From contig OMWV01000060.1 in the NCBI GenBank assembly GCA_900314845.1, positions 1-46,192 of the forward strand: DNA of 46,192 bases. Reading direction: 5' to 3'. The DNA is from an uncultured Eubacteriales bacterium (lineage in GTDB: Bacteria; Bacillota; Clostridia; Lachnospirales; Lachnospiraceae). Shown piece after piece: positions 32,837 to 40,600 of this stretch. The translations under genes and the position numbers were made by a program. The notes beneath the pieces are model-generated. The model did no database searches and was not told where the DNA came from. It saw only the letters and a program-made list of their open reading frames with translations. The number at the start of each line of letters is the position of its first letter. Position 1 is the stretch's first letter.

Positions 32837-33613
32837 TTATACAAGATGTTTTGAGATAAGAGTCTGGACAAGATTGCCGGCCGACTCTATATCATCAGCG
32901 CCTGTAAGCATGCATCCCACCTCAGCGGCCGGAGGAGGCACAAGTCCTGTGACCTTGGAATGGCTGACGAGCTCCTGGCCGGAAAGGCCGAGCTCTTCAT
33001 TCGTCAGGACCTCTATCTTTGCTCTCTTCATGGCAGTACGGCCCTTGAGACCGATATTCCTGGGCGTGTTCGCGTCCTCTGTCACAGAGCACACAAGGGG
33101 GAAGGAAGCACTGAGCTTCTCATAGCCGCCGCCTGCCTTTCTCTCTATGGTTATTCCCTCAGCGCTCGTCTCCACACTGCAGGCACGGGTCAGCAGCCCG
33201 AAGCCGAACATGGCAGCCAGCTTGCCCGGGATCTGTCCGGTCTCGCCGTCTATAGAGGACGATCCGCAGAATATGCAGTCAAAGGGACCAATCTTATCCG
33301 CAGCCGCCTTTATGACCTGAGCCGTTACAAGGGTATCAGCGCCCGCGAAAGCGTTGTCCGTTATCCTGACAGCTGTCTTGCAGCCCATTCCGATCGCTTC
33401 CTTGAGCAGGCTCTCACTGCTCTCCCTGCCCATAGTCATGGCAGCAACCTCGCCGCCAGCCGCTTCCGCAGCAGCCACAGCAGCCTCGATCGCATGTCTG
33501 TCCGCCGGGTTCATCATATTGCCGGCACCGCTTCTGTCAACGGTAAGCGTTGTCCGGTCGATATGAATATCATTTACAACAGGAACCTCTTTTAACAATA
33601 CAAGGATCTTCAT
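32837..33613 (-). CDS. etfB: Electron transfer flavoprotein beta subunit
   Basis: The 258-residue EtfB shows MKILVLLKEVPVVNDI, the nucleotide-binding CGSSSIDGETGQIPGKLA region and a conserved LKGRTAMKRAKI stretch. In bifurcating EtfAB this subunit holds the second flavin. The sequence does not settle whether this pair bifurcates. It is first gene of a two-gene operon with a strong promoter at 33650-33678. Confidence 0.95.
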   Translation of the reverse strand: MKILVLLKEVPVVNDIHIDRTTLTVDRSGAGNMMNPADRHAIEAAVAAAEAAGGEVAAMTMGRESSESLLKEAIGMGCKTAVRITDNAFAGADTLVTAQVIKAAADKIGPFDCIFCGSSSIDGETGQIPGKLAAMFGFGLLTRACSVETSAEGITIERKAGGGYEKLSASFPLVCSVTEDANTPRNIGLKGRTAMKRAKIEVLTNEELGLSGQELVSHSKVTGLVPPPAAEVGCMLTGADDIESAGNLVQTLISKHLV

Positions 33614-33649
33614 ACAAACCTCCTTTGCTGTCCAGTCATTCTATCTGTA

Positions 33650-33678
33650 ATTATAGTATACTCCTATACTAAAATCAA
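33650..33678 (-). promoter_or_regulatory. etfBA promoter with palindromic spacer
   Basis: Minus-strand TTGATT (33673-33678), 17 bases, TATAAT (33650-33655). The spacer holds AGTATA-GGAG-TATACT, an inverted repeat that would suit a dimeric regulator. Confidence 0.65.
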
Positions 33679-33710
33679 ACAATTCTGCACATAAAGAGTC
33701 CATATTCACG

Positions 33711-33733
33711 CGGGAAGAAATCAAGTTTGCGCG
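33711..33733 (-). repeat. 26-bp hairpin element, copy at 33.7 kb
   Basis: The plus strand reads GGGAAGAAATCAAGTTTGCG. It carries the core in reverse orientation but with changed outer arms and no ACGT array beside it. It lies in the gap between the second L,D-transpeptidase and etfB. Confidence 0.55.
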
Positions 33734-33781
33734 ATCTGTCAGACACAAGCGGGCCTGAGAGAGATTCTGGAGTCCGCCGGA

Positions 33782-35257
33782 TCATTTCCCGGAATAAGAG
33801 TAGGCATTGGATACCTTGGCATTGTTGGACTTGAGTTTTACCTTGTCCCGGTAGTAGGCGACAACGGGCGTACCGATATCCACTGTGGAAAATATCTTCT
33901 TTGCCGTGTCAAAGGGCAGGTTCACACAGCCGTGCGAGCCGGAGCTCTTGTAGATCTGACCGCCGAAGGATGATCTCCAGTCCGCGTCGTGCAGGCCGAC
34001 ATTGTAGGCAAAAGGCATGAAGTATTTTACATCGGATTCATAGTCCTCGCCCACAAGAGTCGCCGGGCTCTTCAGGGTGATGATCTTGAAAATGCCATCC
34101 GGCGAGCCGTTGCCGATGGATGTGTTGCCGGACACAAATTCCGAGTCTGTCACCAGTTTGCCTTTTTTGTAATAGTAGAGGTGCTGGTTTGTGTAGTCAA
34201 GCTCTATATAAGTGCTTCCTATATCATCTTCCCCCTGGGCATAGGCTCTCTGCATATAGCAGGGCTCCCGCTCTGTGCTCTGACCCGCCTTGATATCCTT
34301 GACAAGCTGCGCGGTCTCAGCGTCCTTATCCAGGATCCAGCCGTAATCGCCGCCGCCTATCGTCACTGTGCCGCCGGCGCTCGTCTTGAACTTGCGCTCC
34401 TTTGCGTAGGTATTACAGCGGGAAGCCAGCTGCTGCACGTAGGCGGAGACAAGCTTCTTGTCCACGGTCACCTTCATCTTGTCATCTATGGAGATCCAGC
34501 CCGTGATGGTATCCCCGTCAAGCTTCAGCTTCTGGCCGGAATCCTTGCCCTCTATGTCGTAGGTGATGACCATGTCCTTATACTTCTGCGCTTCCTCCAG
34601 CTTCCTGGCAAGGTTGGGATCGTCGGATGTCACGGCCGGCTTCTGGTAATCGTCATCATCCAGGGTGACGACTGTCTGCCCCTTTTCCACAGCCTCCTCT
34701 ATGTCAGCTATCACCTGCTCCTTTATAGGCTTGTTTCCCTGAACCTCGGGAACGATCTCAAACTGGCCGCCCTCATTTTTCAGATAAGCATCCTGGGGCT
34801 CTGTGATATTTTCCTTTTTAAAGCAGTCCAGACCGTCTATCAGCCCAAGCAGCTTGTCCTTGTCATAGGAAGCCGGAAGCTTTACATCATATTTATGCTC
34901 CGAAAATGCCAGCGCGGCCCACTTGAGGCTGTCCTGGCCCTGAGCCAGCTTTGCCACGCTGCCGTCCGAAGTGTAGGCATAGTCTATCTGGTCTGCCTTT
35001 ATGTAGGTGACCCTCTCATCCCTGTCGTGCACGGCAAGAATATAGCTGCCCGCCGAATCCGCCAGGCTCTTCTCCACTTCTTCCACGCTTTTTAAAGAGA
35101 CATCATCGCCGTTTATCGTCGTTCTCGGATAAAAATGAGACTGAAAATAATGGGCGGCAAACAGATAACCGCAGGCAAGCGCCGCCAGTATGATCAATAC
35201 GATGACCAGCGCTATGACCGGGCCTTTTCGCCTTTTGGAACTCCTGGTCTTTGCCAT
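33782..35257 (-). CDS. Membrane-anchored L,D-transpeptidase with peptidoglycan-binding domains
   Basis: The 491-residue protein has a basic start (MAKTRSSKRRKGP), one membrane helix (about 13-36) and an extracellular part. Two tandem domains resembling the peptidoglycan-binding repeats found before YkuD domains occupy about 45-330. The YkuD domain (about 345-470) has YIELDYTNQHLYYYKKG at its start and the catalytic SHGCVNLP near residue 445. It crosslinks peptidoglycan stems or trims them. It differs from the transpeptidase at 15913: anchored, not secreted, and without PET or choline-binding-like repeats. Confidence 0.92.
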   Translation of the reverse strand: MAKTRSSKRRKGPVIALVIVLIILAALACGYLFAAHYFQSHFYPRTTINGDDVSLKSVEEVEKSLADSAGSYILAVHDRDERVTYIKADQIDYAYTSDGSVAKLAQGQDSLKWAALAFSEHKYDVKLPASYDKDKLLGLIDGLDCFKKENITEPQDAYLKNEGGQFEIVPEVQGNKPIKEQVIADIEEAVEKGQTVVTLDDDDYQKPAVTSDDPNLARKLEEAQKYKDMVITYDIEGKDSGQKLKLDGDTITGWISIDDKMKVTVDKKLVSAYVQQLASRCNTYAKERKFKTSAGGTVTIGGGDYGWILDKDAETAQLVKDIKAGQSTEREPCYMQRAYAQGEDDIGSTYIELDYTNQHLYYYKKGKLVTDSEFVSGNTSIGNGSPDGIFKIITLKSPATLVGEDYESDVKYFMPFAYNVGLHDADWRSSFGGQIYKSSGSHGCVNLPFDTAKKIFSTVDIGTPVVAYYRDKVKLKSNNAKVSNAYSYSGK

Positions 35258-35333
35258 AATATCATCTCTCCTTCAACAAGGAGGCAGACCTCAGCCTGCC
35301 TCCCGAAAATATTCATGTCAGTCTGTATCCTGC

Positions 35334-35477
35334 TTACTTTCTGTGGACATGGGAATAGATCACCATGCAGATCACCAGGATGGCCACAGCGATCGCTATG
35401 ACGATAAATCTGGGAACCATCTCGGGAAAGGGGCCTACATACCTGTTGATCGCTTCCGCTGCCGCAATTGTATTCAT
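35334..35477 (-). CDS. 47-residue single-pass membrane peptide
   Basis: A short frame from ATG 35477 to TAA 35334 has a strong Shine-Dalgarno sequence (AAAAGGAG, seven bases away). The peptide starts MNTIAAAEAINRYVGPFP, has one strong transmembrane helix (FIVIAIAVAILVICMVIY, about 24-41) and ends SHVHRK. It lies between the phospholipase C-like gene and the transpeptidase, 25 bases after the former. A GGAGGCAG / CTGCCTCC hairpin (35279-35305) separates it from the next gene. The function is unknown. Confidence 0.7.
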   Translation of the reverse strand: MNTIAAAEAINRYVGPFPEMVPRFIVIAIAVAILVICMVIYSHVHRK

Positions 35478-35502
35478 TACTTTCTCCTTTTTGCCGGCGG
35501 TC

Positions 35503-36195
35503 TTACTTTATGCCGCAGTAAGTCCGGATAAAAGCCTCGCTGCAATCCAGCGCAAAGGCCTCCAGTTTATCCAGTTCAAATACTCTGATATCTTTTTCAT
35601 CGCCTTTATGACACAGTTTCGTCACTTTGTCAAGGCCTCTGCAGAGAAGAGACATATCCGACAATTTCACTTCATCCATGGGAAAATCCCGGATCTGCTC
35701 CCACTGCGGTCTCTTTATGTGGTATTTGTTTATAAAATACGAATTCATCTTCGTATAGTCGCCATAGTAGTATTTTTCAGAAAAAAATTCATCCACGGGC
35801 ACCATGAGCCCTGACTTTAAGATCTTCACCTGGCTGATCCTGTCTGTCATGACCTGGGGCTGACCCTTACTGTCATAAAAACGGAAGACGCCCGGCCAGA
35901 AGTTCTTTACATACTCCGCGTCCAGGTAGAGATGGGACAGGTAGCCCAGAAGGAGCGGATCGCGGCTGCTGCCGTACTTCTCAAGGAACCGGTGGATATC
36001 CGGCGTCTTGGCCAGCTTGCCGAAATCGGCAGGATCCCAGAAGTGCGAGATATGCTTCTCGCCGCGAAGCCTTGTGTCGGGGAGCAGATTTCCTGTGATA
36101 AAACGCTCCCGCGCCTCCTGTGAGAAATCCACCGACCCGTCCAGCCTGTCCAGGATCGTATAGGCCTCGGCAAGATGAACAACAAATCCCGGCAT
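35503..36195 (-). CDS. Zinc-dependent phospholipase C-like hydrolase
   Basis: The start is placed at ATG 36195 (MPGFVVHLAEAYTIL) after AAAGGGGG; a GTG nine bases upstream is the alternative. The 230 residues show the pattern of the zinc phospholipase C/S1-P1-like fold: an early His (VVHLAEAY), ITGNLLPDTR, KHISHFWDP, and YLSHLYLDAEYV. These His and Asp residues would hold metal. There is no signal peptide, so it acts inside the cell. The substrate is unknown. It probably shares a transcript with the NYN/PIN-like gene 36 bases upstream. Confidence 0.65.
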   Translation of the reverse strand: MPGFVVHLAEAYTILDRLDGSVDFSQEARERFITGNLLPDTRLRGEKHISHFWDPADFGKLAKTPDIHRFLEKYGSSRDPLLLGYLSHLYLDAEYVKNFWPGVFRFYDSKGQPQVMTDRISQVKILKSGLMVPVDEFFSEKYYYGDYTKMNSYFINKYHIKRPQWEQIRDFPMDEVKLSDMSLLCRGLDKVTKLCHKGDEKDIRVFELDKLEAFALDCSEAFIRTYCGIK

Positions 36196-36231
36196 ATCCC
36201 GCACCCCCTTTCCTGCATATCGCTAATATTT

Positions 36232-37623
36232 TCAGATATCCCTCAAGACTTTCAGGTTCTCATACTGGCCGCGGATGTTGAGATAAAACTCCCTGCCGGC
36301 AGCCTCGCCCTTTTTCTTGCGGAAGAACTGATAGAACTGATTCTTGTTCTTTGTCGTCCTGAGCGCCTCTCCTATGAGCCTGCAGTCGTCATCCGGCAGA
36401 TCAAAACCGCCTGCCTTCATGACCTCGGTCACCTTTTCCTGAAACTGAGGCCAGTCCAGACGGGAAGTCTGGCCGCCCTGAGCCTCTTCCTGAGCCTGAG
36501 AGCCCTGACCGGCATGCTCCTCGGCACTGCCTGCATTTTCAACATCTGTTTCTGCCTTCTGACGGCGCTTCCCCCGCCTGTTCCTGTGATTTTTCGGCCT
36601 GCTCTGAGTCTGCTCCTGAGGCTGGTCCGCCTGAGCCTGCTCTGGCTCCCGGGCCTGCTCCGGCTGAGCCGGTTCTTCCTGGGCTTTCTCTTCCTGAGCC
36701 TGCTCTTCGCCGGCTGTCGGACCCGCATCTGCCTGAGCCGGCTCTGCCGGCTCTGCCTTAGTCTCCTCCTGGGCCTGATTCATTTTCTCTTCCTCAGCCT
36801 CCCAGGCCTGTTCACCGCCGTCTACATAAAACTCTTCCGTCGGCTCATAATCGAAAATGCCGCCGAAATTATTCTGCAGGATACCCAGCTGGGTCTGTGT
36901 GTGCAGAAGGTTTGCCGCTTCTTTTGAATTCATAAGCTGGGCAAGCATCTGCTCTGCCTTGGCATCGTCTATATCCTGATCTGTCCCCATGGAGGAAACG
37001 ATCTCATGGGCCTGTTTTGAGAGAAGATCCGGTTTGGAATCCTCAGGCTCCTGCGCTTCTGCCGGTTTCTCCTGTGAACTGACCGCTTCCTGCGGCTGCT
37101 CTGCTAAAACAGCTTCCTGCGGCTGCTCTGCTAAAACAGCCTCCTGTGCATCAGGCTCCTCGTGCGCCGCAGCGGCCTCCTCGGCAGGCTGGCGGGCTTC
37201 CTTTTCCTGGACCGGCTTTTCCTGGGTCCGGGCGCTCTTGTCCCTGAGCTTTATAAAATGCTCATAGGCTTCCATGATGCTGGGACAGCGGTATACGCTG
37301 CCGGCCCCTATCTTTCTGCCGAAGGCGATGGCCGCGTCGTAGCCCTGATCCATACTGATGATATAGCAGGTCTCCTCGTCCTTCTTTGTAAAATAAAGCA
37401 TGGCAATGAGCTGAAAATCGAGAGCATTTTTCTGACCACGCATGGTCACGTCGTGAAATTCGACCTTCGCCTTGACGTTCATGAGCTGGATGACCTGCTC
37501 TATCTTCATCGTCTCTGCTTTCTTGCTGTAAAATATATGTACGACATTGTCCTCGTCCAGTCTGTCGACGTTCTCTATGCCTGTACTTCCAACATTTTCA
37601 TAATCAATAAAATAAATAGCCAA
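36232..37623 (-). CDS. PIN/NYN-like protein with long Gln/Glu-rich linker
   Basis: The 463-residue product begins at TTG (AIYFIDYENVG) after AAGGAG. Residues about 1-125 form a PIN/NYN-type ribonuclease-like domain: FIDYENVG with its Asp, KNALDFQLIAML in the middle, YIISMDQGYDAAI at the end. A disordered region (about 130-375) is rich in Gln, Glu, Ala and Pro, with KNHRNRRGKRRQKAE inside it as a basic patch. A C-terminal helical domain (about 375-463) follows. RNA binding or cleavage is likely but unproven. Two perfect 27-bp repeats encode QEAVLAEQP twice (37085-37138). Confidence 0.75.
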   Translation of the reverse strand: MAIYFIDYENVGSTGIENVDRLDEDNVVHIFYSKKAETMKIEQVIQLMNVKAKVEFHDVTMRGQKNALDFQLIAMLYFTKKDEETCYIISMDQGYDAAIAFGRKIGAGSVYRCPSIMEAYEHFIKLRDKSARTQEKPVQEKEARQPAEEAAAAHEEPDAQEAVLAEQPQEAVLAEQPQEAVSSQEKPAEAQEPEDSKPDLLSKQAHEIVSSMGTDQDIDDAKAEQMLAQLMNSKEAANLLHTQTQLGILQNNFGGIFDYEPTEEFYVDGGEQAWEAEEEKMNQAQEETKAEPAEPAQADAGPTAGEEQAQEEKAQEEPAQPEQAREPEQAQADQPQEQTQSRPKNHRNRRGKRRQKAETDVENAGSAEEHAGQGSQAQEEAQGGQTSRLDWPQFQEKVTEVMKAGGFDLPDDDCRLIGEALRTTKNKNQFYQFFRKKKGEAAGREFYLNIRGQYENLKVLRDI

Positions 37624-37639
37624 TTTAAATTCTCCTTAG

Positions 37640-38809
37640 TTAGTTCGTAATTTTCTTCTCCGGCTCCTGTGCGCTGTCGGCCTTGGCTCTTCGTCTCTGC
37701 AGCCAGGGCAGAAAGCTCTCCTTGTACAAAATATCGATGATGGCCGCGGCAGGGATAGCCAGAAGGATGCCAACCACGCCAAATATCCTGCCCCCCACAA
37801 CGATCGCGATCAGGATCCACACGGACGAAACTCCCAGCTGGCCGCCATAAAGCTTGGGCTTTAACAGGTAGCCGTCCACGGTCTGGAGGATAACGGTAAA
37901 TATCAAAAACCAGAGGGCATACCATGGATTCACCATGAGCAGGATAAAGGCTCCGATCACGCCGCCCACGATCGGTCCGAATGTGGGGGCAAGGTTTGTC
38001 ACGCCCACAACGACGGAGATCAGGGCATTGTAGGGCAGGCCCGCTATCAGCATAAAGACGCTGTTGGCCGCCCCCACGATAAGGGCGTCCAGGAATTCGC
38101 AGGCGATAAAACGGACCAGGATGCGGTTGCACCTGCTCCACAGGTTGGCCCCGCTGCGATAGCTGTTCCTGCTGAGCAGGGCCTGCATGAACTTCTTGAA
38201 GCCATTCTGCAGGTTCTTCTTATCCACAAGGAAATAGATAGCCAGGATAAATTCTATCACAAGCATCATCACATTCTTGCCGATGTTGACAGACGTATCC
38301 ACCAGGCTGTCCATATTCTTGGGAAGAACATCCGTTATCTTGTCGAGCAGGCTGCTGCCTGACGTGATCAGGCCGGAGATATCGATGGCGGAGCCTTCGC
38401 TGCTCTTCTTCTCCAGAGAGCCGAGGAGCTTTTGCAGGGACTCGGCGTAGGATTCAATATTGCCCAGAAATGTCACGATACTTTCTATGACCTGAGGGAT
38501 AAGCGCTACCAGAAGGATGACAAAGAAAAGCAGGACCAGAACAACCGTGCATACAATGGAAAGATTGCGCCTGAGCACGGGATTCTTCATTTTTAAGAAG
38601 ACTTTTGTGTAAAATATGTTCACCAGCGGATCCATGACATAGGCCATGACGATGCCGATGATGACAGGCATCACAAAACCTATCAGCTTACTGATAGCCG
38701 CTCCGAAAACATTCAGGTGCGACAGAAAAAGGTATACGACAACCGTAACGCATCCGGCGACCGCATAAGGTATCCACTTATTCCCTATCTTTTTCCTGTC
38801 AAATTTCAC
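37640..38809 (-). CDS. AI-2E family permease
   Basis: The 389-residue membrane protein has about eight transmembrane helices and family segments such as IGFVMPVIIGIVMAYVMDPL, GANLWSRCNRILVRFI and TNLAPTFGPIVGGVIGAF. The name comes from autoinducer-2 export, though many members are now thought to be sodium/proton antiporters or have unknown substrates. The start is GTG. It lies 17 bases upstream of the PIN/NYN-like gene, so the two are likely co-transcribed. Confidence 0.9.
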   Translation of the reverse strand: MKFDRKKIGNKWIPYAVAGCVTVVVYLFLSHLNVFGAAISKLIGFVMPVIIGIVMAYVMDPLVNIFYTKVFLKMKNPVLRRNLSIVCTVVLVLLFFVILLVALIPQVIESIVTFLGNIESYAESLQKLLGSLEKKSSEGSAIDISGLITSGSSLLDKITDVLPKNMDSLVDTSVNIGKNVMMLVIEFILAIYFLVDKKNLQNGFKKFMQALLSRNSYRSGANLWSRCNRILVRFIACEFLDALIVGAANSVFMLIAGLPYNALISVVVGVTNLAPTFGPIVGGVIGAFILLMVNPWYALWFLIFTVILQTVDGYLLKPKLYGGQLGVSSVWILIAIVVGGRIFGVVGILLAIPAAAIIDILYKESFLPWLQRRRAKADSAQEPEKKITN

Positions 38810-38846
38810 GCCGCTCTCCCCTCACTGTCCTTCTTCATCCCCCGCT

Positions 38847-39764
38847 CTAGCCGTCAAACCTGGTCAGGTCATACTTCCTGATCAGGCGGCAGAGATTCTT
38901 CACATAGTCATTGCTTGTCGCGTAGCCGCCTTCCTTTATGATGGCAGCTGCCTGGGCATAATCCCGGCAGCCGGCCAGCCCCGGATACCGCAGGCCCCCA
39001 TCGGTCCTGGCCCCCGCCAGGTAAGCCGAGTGGTCGGCAATGGAATCGCTGATGCTGTCGTAGGCACGGAAATCCGCCGTGATATTGACATATCCGCTTC
39101 CCACCTGCTCGCTGGTCCTCTTGCGGTAGACAGATTCGCCGTCCCAGGTGCTCCCCTCCCATGTGTTGCCTGAAAGGTCAGCCTTCATGCCGAAGCAGTT
39201 GTTGGCCTCCTGGGCCAGCTCCGACTTGCCGCTGTCCGATTCCAGGATAAACTGGGCCAGGGAAACCGAGGCGAGGATCCCGCTCCTCTCCATATCCCTG
39301 GTGAAAATGGGACCGACCCTGGCGATGATCTTCTTCCTGGACAGGCCCTTAAGCTGACTTGCCTGAAGCTCATCACCGGACTTCTCATAATCCCCTGCCG
39401 CATCCTCGTAATACTCCCTGCTGGTCGTCACGAGGGTCTTCCCGGCAGGGTCTTCCTCCGCCAGCGCCTCCTGCGGGCAGTAGAGGATCTGGCCATGATA
39501 ATTGATCTGATCCCAGCCTGTCCCCTCGTAATCCTCCTCACAGATCCACAAAAGCTCTGCGTAGTCCGCCTGAGCCGTCTTCCTGGCATCCTTTTGGGGG
39601 CTGACCCTTAAGGCCTGACCGCCCTTCTTTGTCACAAAGGCAGCCTGGCGGCCATATTCCGAATAGACAAGCCCCGGGCTCCCCGCTCCCAGAACCTGAA
39701 CTGCCGGCAGGGCCGAAAAAAGCAGGCAGCCTGCTATCAGAAGCCCGGCAGGAACTTTCTTCAT
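38847..39764 (-). CDS. Secreted glucosaminidase (GH73-like)
   Basis: The start is ATG 39764 (MKKVPAGLLIAGCLLF) after GGAGGGAG, giving 305 residues with a signal peptide cleaved near VLG-A. An SH3-like segment (about 30-90, GGQALRVSPQKDARK) precedes the catalytic domain: SLAQFILESDSGKSELAQ with the likely catalytic Glu, NNCFGMKAD, YDSISDSIADHSAYL and GYATSNDYVKNLC. It cuts between N-acetylglucosamine and N-acetylmuramic acid in peptidoglycan, during growth or separation. Confidence 0.9.
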   Translation of the reverse strand: MKKVPAGLLIAGCLLFSALPAVQVLGAGSPGLVYSEYGRQAAFVTKKGGQALRVSPQKDARKTAQADYAELLWICEEDYEGTGWDQINYHGQILYCPQEALAEEDPAGKTLVTTSREYYEDAAGDYEKSGDELQASQLKGLSRKKIIARVGPIFTRDMERSGILASVSLAQFILESDSGKSELAQEANNCFGMKADLSGNTWEGSTWDGESVYRKRTSEQVGSGYVNITADFRAYDSISDSIADHSAYLAGARTDGGLRYPGLAGCRDYAQAAAIIKEGGYATSNDYVKNLCRLIRKYDLTRFDG

Positions 39765-39839
39765 AAATCTCCCTCCACTGACAACGAAATCCTCCATCTT
39801 TCTATGATATCACGAAAATGCTTCCCGCATTGCATGATA

Positions 39840-40343
39840 TTATAGTTTTCTCCCGGCGGCGAAACATTCTCTGATCAGATCCTTGTCATAATCGACGAAC
39901 TGCCCCCGGTCTATCATGGCCAGGATATTTTCCTCGCTCTCCCAGCCGACAGCCATGAGTTCCGATTCCAGCAGCTTCAGACCCGCCGGGTCAAGGTCCT
40001 GCTTCATGATATAGAAGTCATCCAGGACGCACATGAACTGCGCGGTCTTCAGAAAATGCGCCTGACCCTCTTTCAGGGCAAGGCCCAGCTCCTCAAATGT
40101 TTCCCGCCGGATGCCGCTCCTTGAGTCTTCCCCGCTCTTGACAAATCCTCCCGCCGATACATCCCAGACACCGGGCATGGCTTTTTTTGTCAGCTGCCTG
40201 CGCTGGATCAGCATCCTGCCGTCCGAGCCGAATATGCACAGGTGGGTCACAAGATAATAATCTCCGTCAGCGGCCTTATCGCCTCTGGCCATAGTCCTTC
40301 CGGTCCTTTTGTGATCCTTATCATAAATATCTATGATCTCCAT
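39840..40343 (-). CDS. Nudix hydrolase
   Basis: The 167-residue protein has the Nudix box GGFVKSGEDSRSGIRRETFEELGL-like (G-x5-E-x7-REUXEE with Thr-Phe in the middle; about 86-108), where Glu residues bind magnesium. The N-terminal EIIDIYDKDHKRTGRTMARGD and LIQRRQ resemble isopentenyl-diphosphate isomerase-like and YfcD-type Nudix proteins. The substrate cannot be told. AAGGAGG lies about 11 bases before the ATG. Confidence 0.88.
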   Translation of the reverse strand: MEIIDIYDKDHKRTGRTMARGDKAADGDYYLVTHLCIFGSDGRMLIQRRQLTKKAMPGVWDVSAGGFVKSGEDSRSGIRRETFEELGLALKEGQAHFLKTAQFMCVLDDFYIMKQDLDPAGLKLLESELMAVGWESEENILAMIDRGQFVDYDKDLIRECFAAGRKL

Positions 40344-40513
40344 ATGTGATCAGCAGCCTCCTTTCCCTGTCCCGGGCTGAAATATGTTCTCATTATAAGC
40401 CATGGCACCGGATAATTCAATGACAGAAAGCCCTCTCTTTCCCTGCGCGGCATTGACAGATCACTACAGTTTCTTCGAACTGTTAATAAAATTGAAATAT
40501 TTATTTCACAGTC

Positions 40514-40541
40514 TTGAAAAATATGCGGTAAATGTTATAAT
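40514..40541 (+). promoter_or_regulatory. Promoter of the M23 peptidase gene
   Basis: TTGAAA (40514-40519), 16 bases, TATAAT (40536-40541), about 60 bases before the ATG. The intergenic region 40344-40600 holds nothing else recognised. Confidence 0.65.
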
Positions 40542-40600
40542 GTTTTTGTAAAATTAACCAGGTCAGAAGTTTTATTTTTTATTAGTGGAAGGGGAATTCT

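Noticed and set aside
39802-39845. CTATGATATCA / TGATATTATAG inverted repeat at the end of the Nudix gene
   Set aside because: It is AT-rich with a long loop and no tail; it could arise by chance.
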